64,000 nt of DNA from Algoriphagus sp. Its GTDB lineage: Bacteria; Bacteroidota; Bacteroidia; Cytophagales; Cyclobacteriaceae. Below are positions 34,084 to 43,471 of the stretch, in pieces (the first letter of the stretch is position 1; each line of letters starts with the position of its first letter). A program made the translations under genes and the position numbers. A model generated the notes under the pieces. The model searched no databases, was not told the DNA's origin, and was given only the letters and a program-made list of their open reading frames with translations. Location: assembly GCA_018336015.1 (NCBI GenBank), contig JAGXQZ010000026.1, forward strand, positions 1-64,000, read 5' to 3'.

Positions 34084-35409
34084 ATGACCCAAGAAAAAAA
34101 ACAGCTGAGTTTCTGGCAGATCTGGAATATGAGTTTCGGATTTCTGGGAATTCAATTTGGATTTGCCCTGCAGGGCGGATTCATGTCCAGAATCTTTCAG
34201 ACCCTCGGAGCAGACAAGGATGCAATCCCCTTTTTATGGATTGCAGCCCCACTTACGGGTTTGCTCGTACAGCCTATTGTAGGCTACTTGAGTGATCGAA
34301 CTTGGCATCCGAGGTTTGGAAGGAGAAAACCTTTCTTCTTTATCGGTGCTGTCCTGAGTACGGTGGCTTTGTTTTTTGCCCCTTACTCTTCGGCTCTTTG
34401 GATGGCTGCCGGAGCACTCTGGATTTTGGACGCCTCGATCAATATCTCCATGGAACCCTTCCGAGCTTTGGTCGCTGATAAGCTTCCGGACTCACAGCGT
34501 TCTTACGGGTTTGTGGTACAAACGCTAATCATCGGGATTGGTACCTGGGTAGCCTCCAATCTGCCTTGGATGATGACACAATTGGGCGTACCCAATACCG
34601 CTGCGGAGGGCGTAGTACCGGATTCTGTGAAATATGCGTTTGGCATCGGTGCCTTGGTCCTGTTCACTTCGATCCTCTACACAATCCTAACCACTGATGA
34701 ATATCCTCCTGAGGACTTGGAAGAATTTGAGCGGGAAAAAGCGGCAAAAAAGGGATTTTTAAGTGGTTTTGAAGAGATCTTGAAAAATATTTCCTCTATG
34801 CCAAAGGTGATGATGCAATTGGGATTAGTGCAGTTTTTCTCCTGGTTTGCCTTTTTTACCATGTGGAGTTTTGCGACCCCAGCCATCACAGAGCATATTT
34901 TCGGAGCGACAGACACTACTTCAGAAGCTTACAACAATGCCGCTGATAGTGTAGGAAATTACTTAGGCACTTATGGATTGGTTTCGATGATCTACGCGTT
35001 GGTTCTTTCCTTTGTCGCATCCAAAATCAAGATCAACAGAAGATTACTCCACCTAGTCAGCCTGATTGCCGGAGGATTTGGCTTTATCCTGATCTACTTT
35101 ATCACTGATCCTTGGATGCTACACCTTTGTTTTTCTCTAGTGGGTATTGCTTGGGCAAGTATTCTTTCGATGCCTTATGCCATGCTATCGGGTTCGGTAG
35201 AGCCCAAAAAGATGGGGGTTTACATGGGGATTTTCAACATGTTTATCGTTATTCCACAGATCGTAGCTGCACTAGGCGGGGTCAATTTCTTATATAAACT
35301 CCTTTTTGGTGAAGCTGTGATCAATACCATGCTGCTTGCCGGGACCTTGTTGATCTTGGCCGGTCTGTCCAATCTACTGATCACAGACAAAAAAGCCACT
35401 CACGACTGA
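34084..35409 (+). CDS. MFS sugar transporter, probable maltose/oligosaccharide permease
   Basis: A 441-residue 12-helix permease of the GPH/SLC45-like MFS group. The loop after helix 2 has YLSDRTWHPRFGRRKPFFFI (residues about 63-82), the family's cation-sugar signature. A long central loop (about 205-235, acidic and Lys-rich) precedes the second half. Its neighbourhood (GH31, LacI, GH13) suggests uptake of maltose or maltodextrin. A terminator follows at 35428. Confidence 0.88.
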   Translation: MTQEKKQLSFWQIWNMSFGFLGIQFGFALQGGFMSRIFQTLGADKDAIPFLWIAAPLTGLLVQPIVGYLSDRTWHPRFGRRKPFFFIGAVLSTVALFFAPYSSALWMAAGALWILDASINISMEPFRALVADKLPDSQRSYGFVVQTLIIGIGTWVASNLPWMMTQLGVPNTAAEGVVPDSVKYAFGIGALVLFTSILYTILTTDEYPPEDLEEFEREKAAKKGFLSGFEEILKNISSMPKVMMQLGLVQFFSWFAFFTMWSFATPAITEHIFGATDTTSEAYNNAADSVGNYLGTYGLVSMIYALVLSFVASKIKINRRLLHLVSLIAGGFGFILIYFITDPWMLHLCFSLVGIAWASILSMPYAMLSGSVEPKKMGVYMGIFNMFIVIPQIVAALGGVNFLYKLLFGEAVINTMLLAGTLLILAGLSNLLITDKKATHD

Positions 35410-35427
35410 TTTGACCTATTTCTTACC

Positions 35428-35458
35428 AAAAGCCGGAATGATTTCATTTCGGCTTTTT
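35428..35458 (+). terminator. Intrinsic terminator
   Basis: AAAAGCCGgAATG / CATTtCGGCTTTT stem with an ATTT loop and T-run, after the MFS gene. Confidence 0.85.
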
Positions 35459-35481
35459 ACTTTTAGGGAAAATCCATCTCG

Positions 35482-36354
35482 ATGAAAACCCTTCGTATCA
35501 CCGGAGTACCTGAGCATTTCAATTATCCGTTTCGCTTGCTTTTCGAGCAACAACCATTTTTAAAACGTGGAATCACGATCGATTGGAAAGAGGAATCTCG
35601 AGGCTCAGGACAGATGAATCTGGACCTGCGAAATGGAGATACTGACGTCGCAATCTTACTCACAGAGAGTTTCTTGAAAGATTTTGAAGCAGGAAATCCG
35701 TCCAAAATGATTGGATTTCATGTGACCTCTCCTTTGATTTGGGGAATTCATGTAGGTCAAACCAGTGGAGTTTCTTCACTTTCAGAGTTGGAGGAAAAGA
35801 AAGTCTTGATCAGTCGAATGGGTTCAGGATCGCATCTGATGGCAATGGTTTTGGCCAAAAGAGAAAACTGGGATACTTCGTCCCTTACTTTTGAACTAGT
35901 GGGCAATATGGAAGGAGCCGAAAAAGCGATGGATGCAGGGAGTAAGGGGATTTTTCTTTGGGAGAAATATACCACTGCACCGATGGTGGAAAAAGGCAAG
36001 ATGAAACGAATTGGAGAAATTCCAAGTCCTTGGCCTTGCTTTGTAATGGTTGCTTCAGCAGCTGCACTTACCGAATTTGGAGAAGTGATTTTTGATCTGA
36101 GAAATGAGATATATCGACTTTCTCACGTCCTGTCACCATCGGAAAACCTCGCCGATCTTCTGGCTATTGAATATCAGCTCAATCCTGAAGATGTGAAACA
36201 ATGGCTCAAACAGACCGTTTGGTGCACCGAACCGGTAATTTCCAAGTCTGTTTTAGAGAATTCGATACAGATAATGAAAGACCTGAAAATCCTAAGCGGT
36301 GACTTGGACTTGGGAAGATTTTTGGATTTGAGTCATCTCCGAGTCGAGGATTAA
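35482..36354 (+). CDS. Cytoplasmic periplasmic-binding-protein-like domain protein (Ca3427-like)
   Basis: A 290-residue type 2 periplasmic-binding fold without signal peptide or lipobox (it starts MKTLRITGVPEHFNYPFRLL), so it is cytoplasmic. ITIDWKEESRGSGQMNLDLR (about 31-50), the DVAILLTESFLKDFEAG loop and ISRMGSGSHLMAMVLAKREN (about 114-133) resemble Ca3427-like PBP2 proteins, whose ligand is unknown. Its 3' end overlaps the convergent histidine kinase gene by 63 bases. Confidence 0.78.
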   Translation: MKTLRITGVPEHFNYPFRLLFEQQPFLKRGITIDWKEESRGSGQMNLDLRNGDTDVAILLTESFLKDFEAGNPSKMIGFHVTSPLIWGIHVGQTSGVSSLSELEEKKVLISRMGSGSHLMAMVLAKRENWDTSSLTFELVGNMEGAEKAMDAGSKGIFLWEKYTTAPMVEKGKMKRIGEIPSPWPCFVMVASAAALTEFGEVIFDLRNEIYRLSHVLSPSENLADLLAIEYQLNPEDVKQWLKQTVWCTEPVISKSVLENSIQIMKDLKILSGDLDLGRFLDLSHLRVED

Positions 36355-38283
36355 TGGAGTACAAGGCAGCTGAATACAAAACTTAGTGCCAACACCTATT
36401 TGACTGTCGATAAATACTTCGCCTCCATTTTTCCGAACAAATTCTTTGGTGAGTTGTAGACCCAACCCCGAGCCCTTTTCTTTTTGGGTACCGGGTTTTG
36501 ACTTTGTAATCGTATACGAATCAGATAAGATTGCCTTGATTCGCTCCTCTGACATTCCAACACCCTGATCCTGAATGCACATTCTTATGAAGTCCGTATT
36601 TTTTTCAGAAAAAATAAAAATAGAACCACCATTGTTAGAAAATTTTGCAGCATTATTCAGGACATTTCTGACCGCCACTTCAATTGAATTGGGATCAGCA
36701 AATGCCATTACCTCATCCTCCATCTGATTGCAGATTTGAAGATTTTTCTCTTTGAATGAGGACTCCAAAAGGGATAAAGAATGATCTACTGTATTCCTGA
36801 GATTAAATTCAGCTGCATTGATTTTGAAACCACCCATTTGTGACATAGACCATTGAAGGGTGTTATTCAGTGTAAAATTGACTGAGTCAATGTCTTTTTT
36901 GAGCGTAGAAATCAAGGATTCAAATTCTCTCTGATCCAATTGATTTCCAGTCAAAAGGTCAACCACAGCTTTAACCTGACCTACCGGTCCGCGCAAATCG
37001 TGGCCTAGAATGGAAAACAGCTTGTTTTTAGTCTCATTGATCACCGAAAGTTCAGCAGATTGTGACTCCAATGCCTGATTTTGTTCCTCAATTCTCTTTT
37101 GCTTGGAAACCAGATCTTGATTGGTTTTAGACACACTTACATTTAAAAAATACATCCGGATCAAAAGGACAGCAATCACCGCCAACCCCAAAGAAAGGAT
37201 AAGGATGTTTCTTTTTGAACTTGCTAATCGAAAAGCCTGATTTTCATTTTGAGCCTTCAAAAGCTCGAGTTCAGATTTTTCAAGATTTTCTTCAAACATG
37301 CCTTGGAGCAAGTTCAACCGATCCCTATTGGATTTATTTACAAGTGAATCATTGTAAATCTGATGACTTTGGAGGTGGGCAAAAGCCTTTTGGATATTCC
37401 CTTCTTTTTCATAAACCTGGGCTAAGTATTTATGACTTTTTGAAAGCTCATCCAAAAATCCTTCCTGCTCGCAAAATCCCACAGAAAAAGAAAGAACCTC
37501 TTTAGCCTCCTTCAATTTGCCTCCCAGAAGAAAAGCATTTCCTAATCGATGGAGGACTCCAGCTTCGAAAGACTTCACTTTTTGAGCCCTCGCCAAATCC
37601 AGAGACTTAGAAAAAATAACCTGAGCTGTATCGTAATTTCCTTTTGCTAAAAATACATCTCCAACTACTCGATGTGCGAAAGAGGTCAAATAAGGAGATC
37701 CTGCATCTTCATTTAATTTGATGGAAGTTTGAGCAAAATAAAGAGCAGAATCCTGATTACCGGATTGAGTAAAGTTAAGGGCTACATTGTTCAAACTTCT
37801 AATACGAGTGTATAAATCATCTACTTCAGTAGCAAGCTCATATCCTCTTCTAAAGTGCTCAATTGCTTTTTCATAATTCATCTGCTCATAATAGAGAGCT
37901 CCCAAATTATTCATCAGTCTTGCGGCCTGAAGCTTATCCCCTACTGCTAATGCCATTCGATAAGCTTCGCTAGAATACTCAAATGACTTTTGCCAATTGC
38001 CTTGTCGGTAATATATCCAACCGATATTTTCCAAAGCTCTGCTTTTAGCAGAAGTATCTTTTAAACTTGAAGCTAAAGAATCAGCTTCCTTGGAGAAGGA
38101 AAAAGCAATTTTCTGGTTTGATTCTCTTACTTGGGTTGCTACCTCATTGAGAATCTCAAGCCTCTCTTTACCTTTTTTACCTGAAAGCAATACCACCAAA
38201 CTATCCTGATCGACTTGTTCCGGATTGGCAAGGGTGACCAAGGGCATCAAGTAAAAAAGCAATATCAGAAAGCGTGATAACAC
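36292..38283 (-). CDS. TPR-containing membrane sensor histidine kinase
   Basis: About 663 residues from the GTG at 38283, which gives a clean signal/membrane start (LSRFLILLFYLMPLVTLANP); a GTG at 38322 is the longer option. About seven TPR-like repeats (about residues 30-330, e.g. YRQGNWQKSFEYSSEAYRMA), one membrane helix (about 358-378), a coiled coil, then the kinase core: H-box FSILGHDLRGPVGQVKAVVD (about 425-444), N-box AVRNVLNNAAKFS, G1 IQDQGVGMS and G2 GSGLGLQLTKEFV. It has no response regulator nearby, so it is an orphan kinase of the Bacteroidetes TPR type. Signal unknown. Confidence 0.9.
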   Translation of the reverse strand: MLSRFLILLFYLMPLVTLANPEQVDQDSLVVLLSGKKGKERLEILNEVATQVRESNQKIAFSFSKEADSLASSLKDTSAKSRALENIGWIYYRQGNWQKSFEYSSEAYRMALAVGDKLQAARLMNNLGALYYEQMNYEKAIEHFRRGYELATEVDDLYTRIRSLNNVALNFTQSGNQDSALYFAQTSIKLNEDAGSPYLTSFAHRVVGDVFLAKGNYDTAQVIFSKSLDLARAQKVKSFEAGVLHRLGNAFLLGGKLKEAKEVLSFSVGFCEQEGFLDELSKSHKYLAQVYEKEGNIQKAFAHLQSHQIYNDSLVNKSNRDRLNLLQGMFEENLEKSELELLKAQNENQAFRLASSKRNILILSLGLAVIAVLLIRMYFLNVSVSKTNQDLVSKQKRIEEQNQALESQSAELSVINETKNKLFSILGHDLRGPVGQVKAVVDLLTGNQLDQREFESLISTLKKDIDSVNFTLNNTLQWSMSQMGGFKINAAEFNLRNTVDHSLSLLESSFKEKNLQICNQMEDEVMAFADPNSIEVAVRNVLNNAAKFSNNGGSIFIFSEKNTDFIRMCIQDQGVGMSEERIKAILSDSYTITKSKPGTQKEKGSGLGLQLTKEFVRKNGGEVFIDSQIGVGTKFCIQLPCTPLILDSEMTQIQKSSQVQVTA

Positions 38284-38555
38284 AGATGATTTTTTAAATA
38301 ATATGAAATGCAAAATAAACACAATAAATCAACCTTGATAGATCAATTTGTTTCAAAATAACACCATTGTTATCAATTTTTTAGAAAATTTAGGTGCATT
38401 ACCTAATTCACCTATTGTTACCAAAAAAAAGAGATTAGAGAAACTTACCCTCATGTCCGGTTTAGATCCAAAATCTAAGTCAAAATCCATCCAATCATCA
38501 ATAAATGAAGAAATTAAAGGGTATTCTGACTTATTGAATGAATAAACACGGTGCT

Positions 38556-39338
38556 TTATCCTAACTGATCCCAATCCCACTCTTTGTTGATTTGTGAAAT
38601 CGCATGATAAGCCGTGAGGTCATATTGGCAAGGGACAATAGAGATGTAGTTATTCGCGATAGCCCACTCGTCATTGTCCTCCCCTTTGTCAAAATTCACA
38701 AAGTTTCCTGCCATCCAAAAGTATTTTCTTCCAGTAGGGTCATATCGCTCAGCAAACTCCTCCTGCCATTTTGCATCGGCCTGCCGGCAGATTTTAATTC
38801 CTTTAATAGGTTCGTTTCTTTTGGGAGGAAAATTCACATTCAAGGCTACCCCTTTGGCAATTCCTCTTTCAAGCACTTGTCTGGCTATTTTTTCCACCCA
38901 TTCTTCAACATGAGAGAAATCGGCTTTAGAAGAAAAATCACACAGACTGAATCCGATAGAAGGATATCCCTCCAATGCACCCTCGATCGCAGCGGACATA
39001 GTACCGGAATAAAGCACAGAGATCGAAGTATTCGAACCATGATTGATCCCACTTACCACAAGGTCGGGAGTACGGTCTTTCAGGACATAGTGCTTAGCCA
39101 ATTTGACGCAATCGGCCGGAGTACCACTGGACTTGTAGGCCAATACATCCTCAAAAATATCTTCTTCGTATAGGCGTAGGGTCTCGCCAATGGTTATCGC
39201 ATGCCCCATTCCAGATTGCGGGCTATCCGGCGCAACCACCACGACATCACCCAGTTTTTTCATAACGGATACCAATACTCGAATACCTTTGGAGGTAATG
39301 CCGTCGTCATTGGAGACGAGGATCAATGGTCTGGACAT
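38556..39338 (-). CDS. surE: 5'/3'-nucleotidase SurE
   Basis: A 260-residue metal-dependent nucleoside monophosphate phosphatase. Conserved: ILVSNDDGITSKGIRVL (residues 6-22), VVVAPDSPQSGMGHAITI (about 33-50), YKSSGTPADCVKLA (about 69-82), DLVVSGINHGSNTSISVLYS (about 95-114) and GTMSAAIEGALEGYPSIGFS (about 115-134). The preceding gap (38323-38555) holds only weak ORFs. It follows the gene at 39345 in the same direction by seven bases. Confidence 0.96.
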   Translation of the reverse strand: MSRPLILVSNDDGITSKGIRVLVSVMKKLGDVVVVAPDSPQSGMGHAITIGETLRLYEEDIFEDVLAYKSSGTPADCVKLAKHYVLKDRTPDLVVSGINHGSNTSISVLYSGTMSAAIEGALEGYPSIGFSLCDFSSKADFSHVEEWVEKIARQVLERGIAKGVALNVNFPPKRNEPIKGIKICRQADAKWQEEFAERYDPTGRKYFWMAGNFVNFDKGEDNDEWAIANNYISIVPCQYDLTAYHAISQINKEWDWDQLG

Positions 39339-39344
39339 GGGATA

Positions 39345-39989
39345 TTAATTCTGCAATTCGTTGTAATAAGCAGTGATTCGCAACAAATCACCACGCTTGT
39401 CATGCTCCAATCGATTTTTTCTCATGAAAAGATCGATTTCGTCATCGTGTCCGGGAAGCATGGAAAACAAGTCTTTCTTTTTTAGACTGTATTTTTCAAG
39501 CCGTCCGTTTTTTAGAAAATAATAATTAAATGCCAATCGGTACCCTGTAAAATTGGGTGGCCCCCAAAACGGATTCATGCCCATACCCATTGCTCCCCAA
39601 TTATTCATCCCACGGGTATCTGTGGCAATGTACTCTCTGCAAAGCAAGGCAATGTTTTCACCCTGGGTGAGCACTTCAAAAAAAATCGGAGTTTCATAGT
39701 CTCCATTTAAAGAATAAGGAAGACTGTAAAATTTTCTTATTCCTCCATAGGTCTCATCATAAATCTCAAAACTCACCACATTGGAAGCAGTAAATGTGGT
39801 AACTGCCTCAGCTTGGAGCTGTACAAGGTTATTGTCCATGTCATACTTCAGCTGACCACTGAAAGTAGCTCCATCAGCGAGGAAAATATTCCCTTTATGC
39901 CAAATCTGAGATGGAAACTGTTGATTTTGAGCAATGACTGACACCAAGCTCAAAAAGGTAAGAAGGATACTAAGCCAGGCTTTTTTCAT
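39345..39989 (-). CDS. Secreted protein of unknown function
   Basis: A 214-residue protein from the ATG at 39989 (KKAWLSILLTFLSLVSVIAQ signal peptide); an ATG at 39998 is possible. The mature part is beta-rich with LADGATFSGQLKYDMDNNLV (about 35-54) and a Met/Gly/Trp-rich NNWGAMGMGMNPFWGPPNF segment (about 128-146), then a short helical tail. I do not recognise a named family. It probably shares an operon with surE. Confidence 0.75.
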   Translation of the reverse strand: MKKAWLSILLTFLSLVSVIAQNQQFPSQIWHKGNIFLADGATFSGQLKYDMDNNLVQLQAEAVTTFTASNVVSFEIYDETYGGIRKFYSLPYSLNGDYETPIFFEVLTQGENIALLCREYIATDTRGMNNWGAMGMGMNPFWGPPNFTGYRLAFNYYFLKNGRLEKYSLKKKDLFSMLPGHDDEIDLFMRKNRLEHDKRGDLLRITAYYNELQN

Positions 39990-40075
39990 AAGAGTCAAAT
40001 AAGGTACTTCATATACGGCCTTAACGCCTCCGAGTTAATTCTTGCTACGTTATTGATTCAAAATTTCAGCACAGA

Positions 40076-41287
40076 TTATTTCAAAATGTTGTGCCCCATT
40101 TTGTCACGTTTGGTTTTGAGGTAGTTTTCATTGTGAGGATTAGGCTGAATCTCAATTCCCACCTGCTCTACGATCTCCAGCCCATAGCCGAGGAGGCCTA
40201 CCCTTTTTTGAGGATTATTGGAAATAAGACGGATTTTGGAAATTTCAAGATCCCGCAAAATCTGAGCACCCACACCATAATCTCTACCATCCATAGGCAA
40301 GCCTAAAGCCAAATTGGCCTGAACGGTATCCATGCCCTGCTCCTGAAGTTTGTAGGCTTTCAGCTTATTGATTAAGCCTATGCCTCTGCCTTCTTGATTC
40401 ATATAGAGCACCACCCCTTTTCCTTCTTTTTCAACCATCTGCATCGCAGCGTGTAGTTGAGGGCCACAATCACAACGACATGATCCGAAAATATCCCCTG
40501 TCACGCAAGAGGAATGTACCCGTACCAATACCGGCTCATCTTTTTCCCAAGTACCTTTGATCAAAGCCATGTGGATTTCTTGGGTGTTTGTTTGTCTGAA
40601 AGCGATCAGATCGAAACTCCCCCAAGTAGTAGGCATTTCCACACCGATTTCACGCTTGATCAGTGATTCATTTTTTAGTCGGTAAGCGATGAGGTCTTTG
40701 ATAGATACAAGCTTGAGATTGAAACGTTCACGAACCTTGAACAAATCATCCAATCTAGCCATGCTACCATCCTCATTCATGATTTCCACCAAAACCCCAG
40801 CGGGCTGTAAACCAGCCAACCTGGAAAAATCTATTGCGGCTTCGGTGTGACCAGCTCTTCGGATTACACCTCCCCGTTTGGCTTTCAGGGGGAAAATATG
40901 TCCAGGTTTACCTAATTCACTGGGATGGATCGAATCATCCACCAAGGCCTTGATGGTCTTGGCACGGTCTGAAGCAGAAATCCCTGTAGTACATCCATGG
41001 CCGATTAAGTCCACAGACACTGTAAATGGGGTCTCAAAAGCTGCCGTATTATTGCCTACCATTAATTCAAGCCCTAGCTGATCACAACGGTCTTCAATAA
41101 GCGGGGCACAAATGAGCCCCCTACCGTGTGTCGCCATAAAATTGATGATCTCAGGTGTCACCTTCTCCGCTGCACACACGAAATCCCCTTCATTTTCACG
41201 GTCTTCATCATCGACTACGATAATTACCTCCCCGTTTTTAATGGCTTCAATGGCGTCTTCGATGGGATCTAACTGATAATTTTCCAC
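40076..41287 (-). CDS. ribBA: Bifunctional DHBP synthase / GTP cyclohydrolase II
   Basis: A 403-residue riboflavin biosynthesis enzyme with GTG start. The RibB half (1-205) has [20 protein letters not shown] (about 23-42) and [20 protein letters not shown] (about 140-159); it makes 3,4-dihydroxy-2-butanone 4-phosphate. The RibA half (206-403) has [20 protein letters not shown] (about 256-275) with the zinc Cys residues, and [20 protein letters not shown] (about 301-320); it opens GTP. A TAACTTTG -7 box is at 41320-41327. No FMN riboswitch is visible in the short leader. Confidence 0.97.
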   Translation of the reverse strand: MENYQLDPIEDAIEAIKNGEVIIVVDDEDRENEGDFVCAAEKVTPEIINFMATHGRGLICAPLIEDRCDQLGLELMVGNNTAAFETPFTVSVDLIGHGCTTGISASDRAKTIKALVDDSIHPSELGKPGHIFPLKAKRGGVIRRAGHTEAAIDFSRLAGLQPAGVLVEIMNEDGSMARLDDLFKVRERFNLKLVSIKDLIAYRLKNESLIKREIGVEMPTTWGSFDLIAFRQTNTQEIHMALIKGTWEKDEPVLVRVHSSCVTGDIFGSCRCDCGPQLHAAMQMVEKEGKGVVLYMNQEGRGIGLINKLKAYKLQEQGMDTVQANLALGLPMDGRDYGVGAQILRDLEISKIRLISNNPQKRVGLLGYGLEIVEQVGIEIQPNPHNENYLKTKRDKMGHNILK

Positions 41288-41319
41288 AGGAATTGAGTTG
41301 AGTAAGGGATGTAACGAAG

Positions 41320-41327
41320 CAAAGTTA
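41320..41327 (-). promoter_or_regulatory. -7 box (TAACTTTG) for ribBA
   Basis: Exact TAnnTTTG on the minus strand, 33 bp before the GTG start. Confidence 0.55.
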
Positions 41328-41374
41328 GCTTCTTTAAGGTGTAAAACAGGAAGTCACCAAAGAAAGTTTGGTTT

Positions 41375-43312
41375 TTAACCAATGACAATTCCAAGCTCTT
41401 TGTCTATTTCAAGTTGGACTTTTTTGAGCTCGAAATAAACTTGCTGAAGCTCAAATACTTTATCCACTTCGAGTTTCTCTAATTCAGCTGATTTGATTTT
41501 TTGCTTAGCCTCCTCCATCATTTTTTGAACCAGTCTCCTTTTCAGCCTAAGAATCGACTTAAAAGCAGTCTGAGCCAAATCATCAGCCTCCGTGGTTATG
41601 AAGATCTGATGGCGCTCGTGCCAATGAGTAGAAATCTCGTGTCTGGGGGTGATCAAATCAATGACCACTTGCTTAACCTCAGCGTCTCTTTGCCCAATAA
41701 AAAAATCATGCGTAGGAATTTCTCCTTGACTCAACGCATTGCGATAGAGCATCATTATTTTCTGATAGATAGGGGTTTGAAAAGTTATGCCTTCCGTTTC
41801 GGCCAGTAGGTATTGACAAAGGTGTAAGTCTTCGTGATCGAGCTTTTGCCAACCATAGTTGATCAGCAGACGGATAGTCTCCTTTTCCTGAATGCTTAGC
41901 GTCTCTTCAGCTGAAATCTCAACTTTTGTAGGAATTAATTCCTCCAATTGCTCTTCCGCTTCCTTTTCCTCTTTTGCTTTCTGAAACTGATCTTTCTGTG
42001 TCTTGACCAGATTTTTGTTCAATTCCGAAAGCAGGATCCCTTCTTCGATCTCCAATAATCCTGAGGCTTCTTTGGTATAAACCGATCGGATTATCGGATC
42101 AGGAATCTTTCCGATGCTCTGCACCACTTCACGGATTACCTCTGCCTTTCGAATGGGATCTTTAGCGATTTCATCCCGATATAGGCTAATTTTGAAACCT
42201 ATAAAATCACGGCTGTTTGCCTTCAAATAATCTTGGAATGCTTGAGATCCTACTTTCCTTGAAAAGCTATCCGGATCCTCGCCATCCGGAAACACCACCG
42301 CTTTCACATTAAGCCCTCCCTCTAGAAGTAAATCAATCCCCCTCAAAGAAGCTTTGATTCCGGCATTGTCTCCGTCATAGAGGACGGTCACCTGATTGGT
42401 AAAGCGCTTGATCAGTTTGATTTGACCTTCCGTAAGCGAAGTTCCAGAAGAGGCCACCACGTTTTCGATTCCCGATAGGTGCATGGAAATGACATCCGTA
42501 TAGCCTTCGACCAAGAAACAGTTGTCAAAATCCCGAATAGCCTTTTTGGCCTGAAACATCCCATAAAGCACATCGCTTTTGTGATAAATTGGCGTCTCCG
42601 GAGAATTGATGTATTTAGGTTGATTCTTATCCTTTGTTAGAATTCGGGCACCAAAGCCAATAGGCTTTCCGCTGATGTTGTGGATGGTAAATGTGACCCG
42701 ATTCCGAAAGCGGTCATACATCCTTTCGGGCTCCCCTTCTTTTTGGAGGATCAATCCTGCCTTAAGCAAAATTTCTTCCTGGAATCCAGCGGATTTTGCA
42801 GCTTTCAACAAATGATCCCATCCATCCAGGGCGTACCCCAAGTCGAATTTTTGGATGATCTGAGGGGTAAATCCCCGCTCTTTAAAATAGCTGACCCCAA
42901 TCGAACGTCCTTCGGGGGTTTCCAGATTTTTTACAAAAAAGTCCTTGGCAAAATTCAATGCAATGAAAAGACTTTCCCGCTCATTTTGCTCCAAATTCTG
43001 TTCCGGAGTGCGGGTCTCTTCCTCTTCGACCTCTATCCCGTATTTTCCGGCGAGATGTCGGATTGCTTCCTGAAATCCAATCCCTTCAATATCCATGACA
43101 AACTGGATGGGATCACCTGCTTTGCCACAACCAAAGCACTTGTAGATTTGCTTCGCAGGAGAAATGGAAAAAGACGGAGTTTTTTCACCATGGAAAGGGC
43201 AGCAGGCCCACATGTTTTGCCCTTTCTTTTTCAACTGCACATAGTCCCCCACCACTTCGACAATGTCTGCGCGTTCTTTTACTTTATCACTTGTCAGCTT
43301 GCTTACACTCAT
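41375..43312 (-). CDS. dnaG: DNA primase DnaG
   Basis: A 645-residue primase. N-terminal CHC2 zinc domain: CPFHGEKTPSFSISPAKQIY (about 38-57) and KCFGCGKAGDPIQF. Catalytic TOPRIM core: NCFLVEGYTDVISMHLSGIE (about 258-277) and TVLYDGDNAGIKASLRGIDL (about 309-328), then FPDGEDPDSFSRK. The C-terminal DnaB-interacting domain (about 440-645) is more divergent. A TAACTTTG -7 box lies at 43330-43337. It makes RNA primers at the replication fork. Confidence 0.97.
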   Translation of the reverse strand: MSVSKLTSDKVKERADIVEVVGDYVQLKKKGQNMWACCPFHGEKTPSFSISPAKQIYKCFGCGKAGDPIQFVMDIEGIGFQEAIRHLAGKYGIEVEEEETRTPEQNLEQNERESLFIALNFAKDFFVKNLETPEGRSIGVSYFKERGFTPQIIQKFDLGYALDGWDHLLKAAKSAGFQEEILLKAGLILQKEGEPERMYDRFRNRVTFTIHNISGKPIGFGARILTKDKNQPKYINSPETPIYHKSDVLYGMFQAKKAIRDFDNCFLVEGYTDVISMHLSGIENVVASSGTSLTEGQIKLIKRFTNQVTVLYDGDNAGIKASLRGIDLLLEGGLNVKAVVFPDGEDPDSFSRKVGSQAFQDYLKANSRDFIGFKISLYRDEIAKDPIRKAEVIREVVQSIGKIPDPIIRSVYTKEASGLLEIEEGILLSELNKNLVKTQKDQFQKAKEEKEAEEQLEELIPTKVEISAEETLSIQEKETIRLLINYGWQKLDHEDLHLCQYLLAETEGITFQTPIYQKIMMLYRNALSQGEIPTHDFFIGQRDAEVKQVVIDLITPRHEISTHWHERHQIFITTEADDLAQTAFKSILRLKRRLVQKMMEEAKQKIKSAELEKLEVDKVFELQQVYFELKKVQLEIDKELGIVIG

Positions 43313-43329
43313 AGGAAGGGTGAAAGAAA

Positions 43330-43337
43330 CAAAGTTA
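43330..43337 (-). promoter_or_regulatory. -7 box (TAACTTTG) for dnaG
   Basis: Exact TAnnTTTG on the minus strand, 17 bp before the dnaG ATG. Confidence 0.55.
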
Positions 43338-43471
43338 AGCTCAGAATTGACAATTGGAAGAAGAAGGTTTTCCAGAACTATTTGACATTTTAGGAAGTTT
43401 CACATTTGTATTTGCCGTGGGTTTTTCAAAGCGGCAATCTTGACCTACCTTGCGAAAAATTTAATCCACCC

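Noticed and set aside
38348..38545. 65-codon plus-strand ORF between the histidine kinase and surE
   Set aside because: No recognisable motif and a competing minus-strand ORF covers the same bases. It could be a small gene but cannot be supported.
41288..41374. FMN riboswitch before ribBA
   Set aside because: The leader from the -7 box to the start is only about 30 nt, too short, and no RFN-element sequence is visible.
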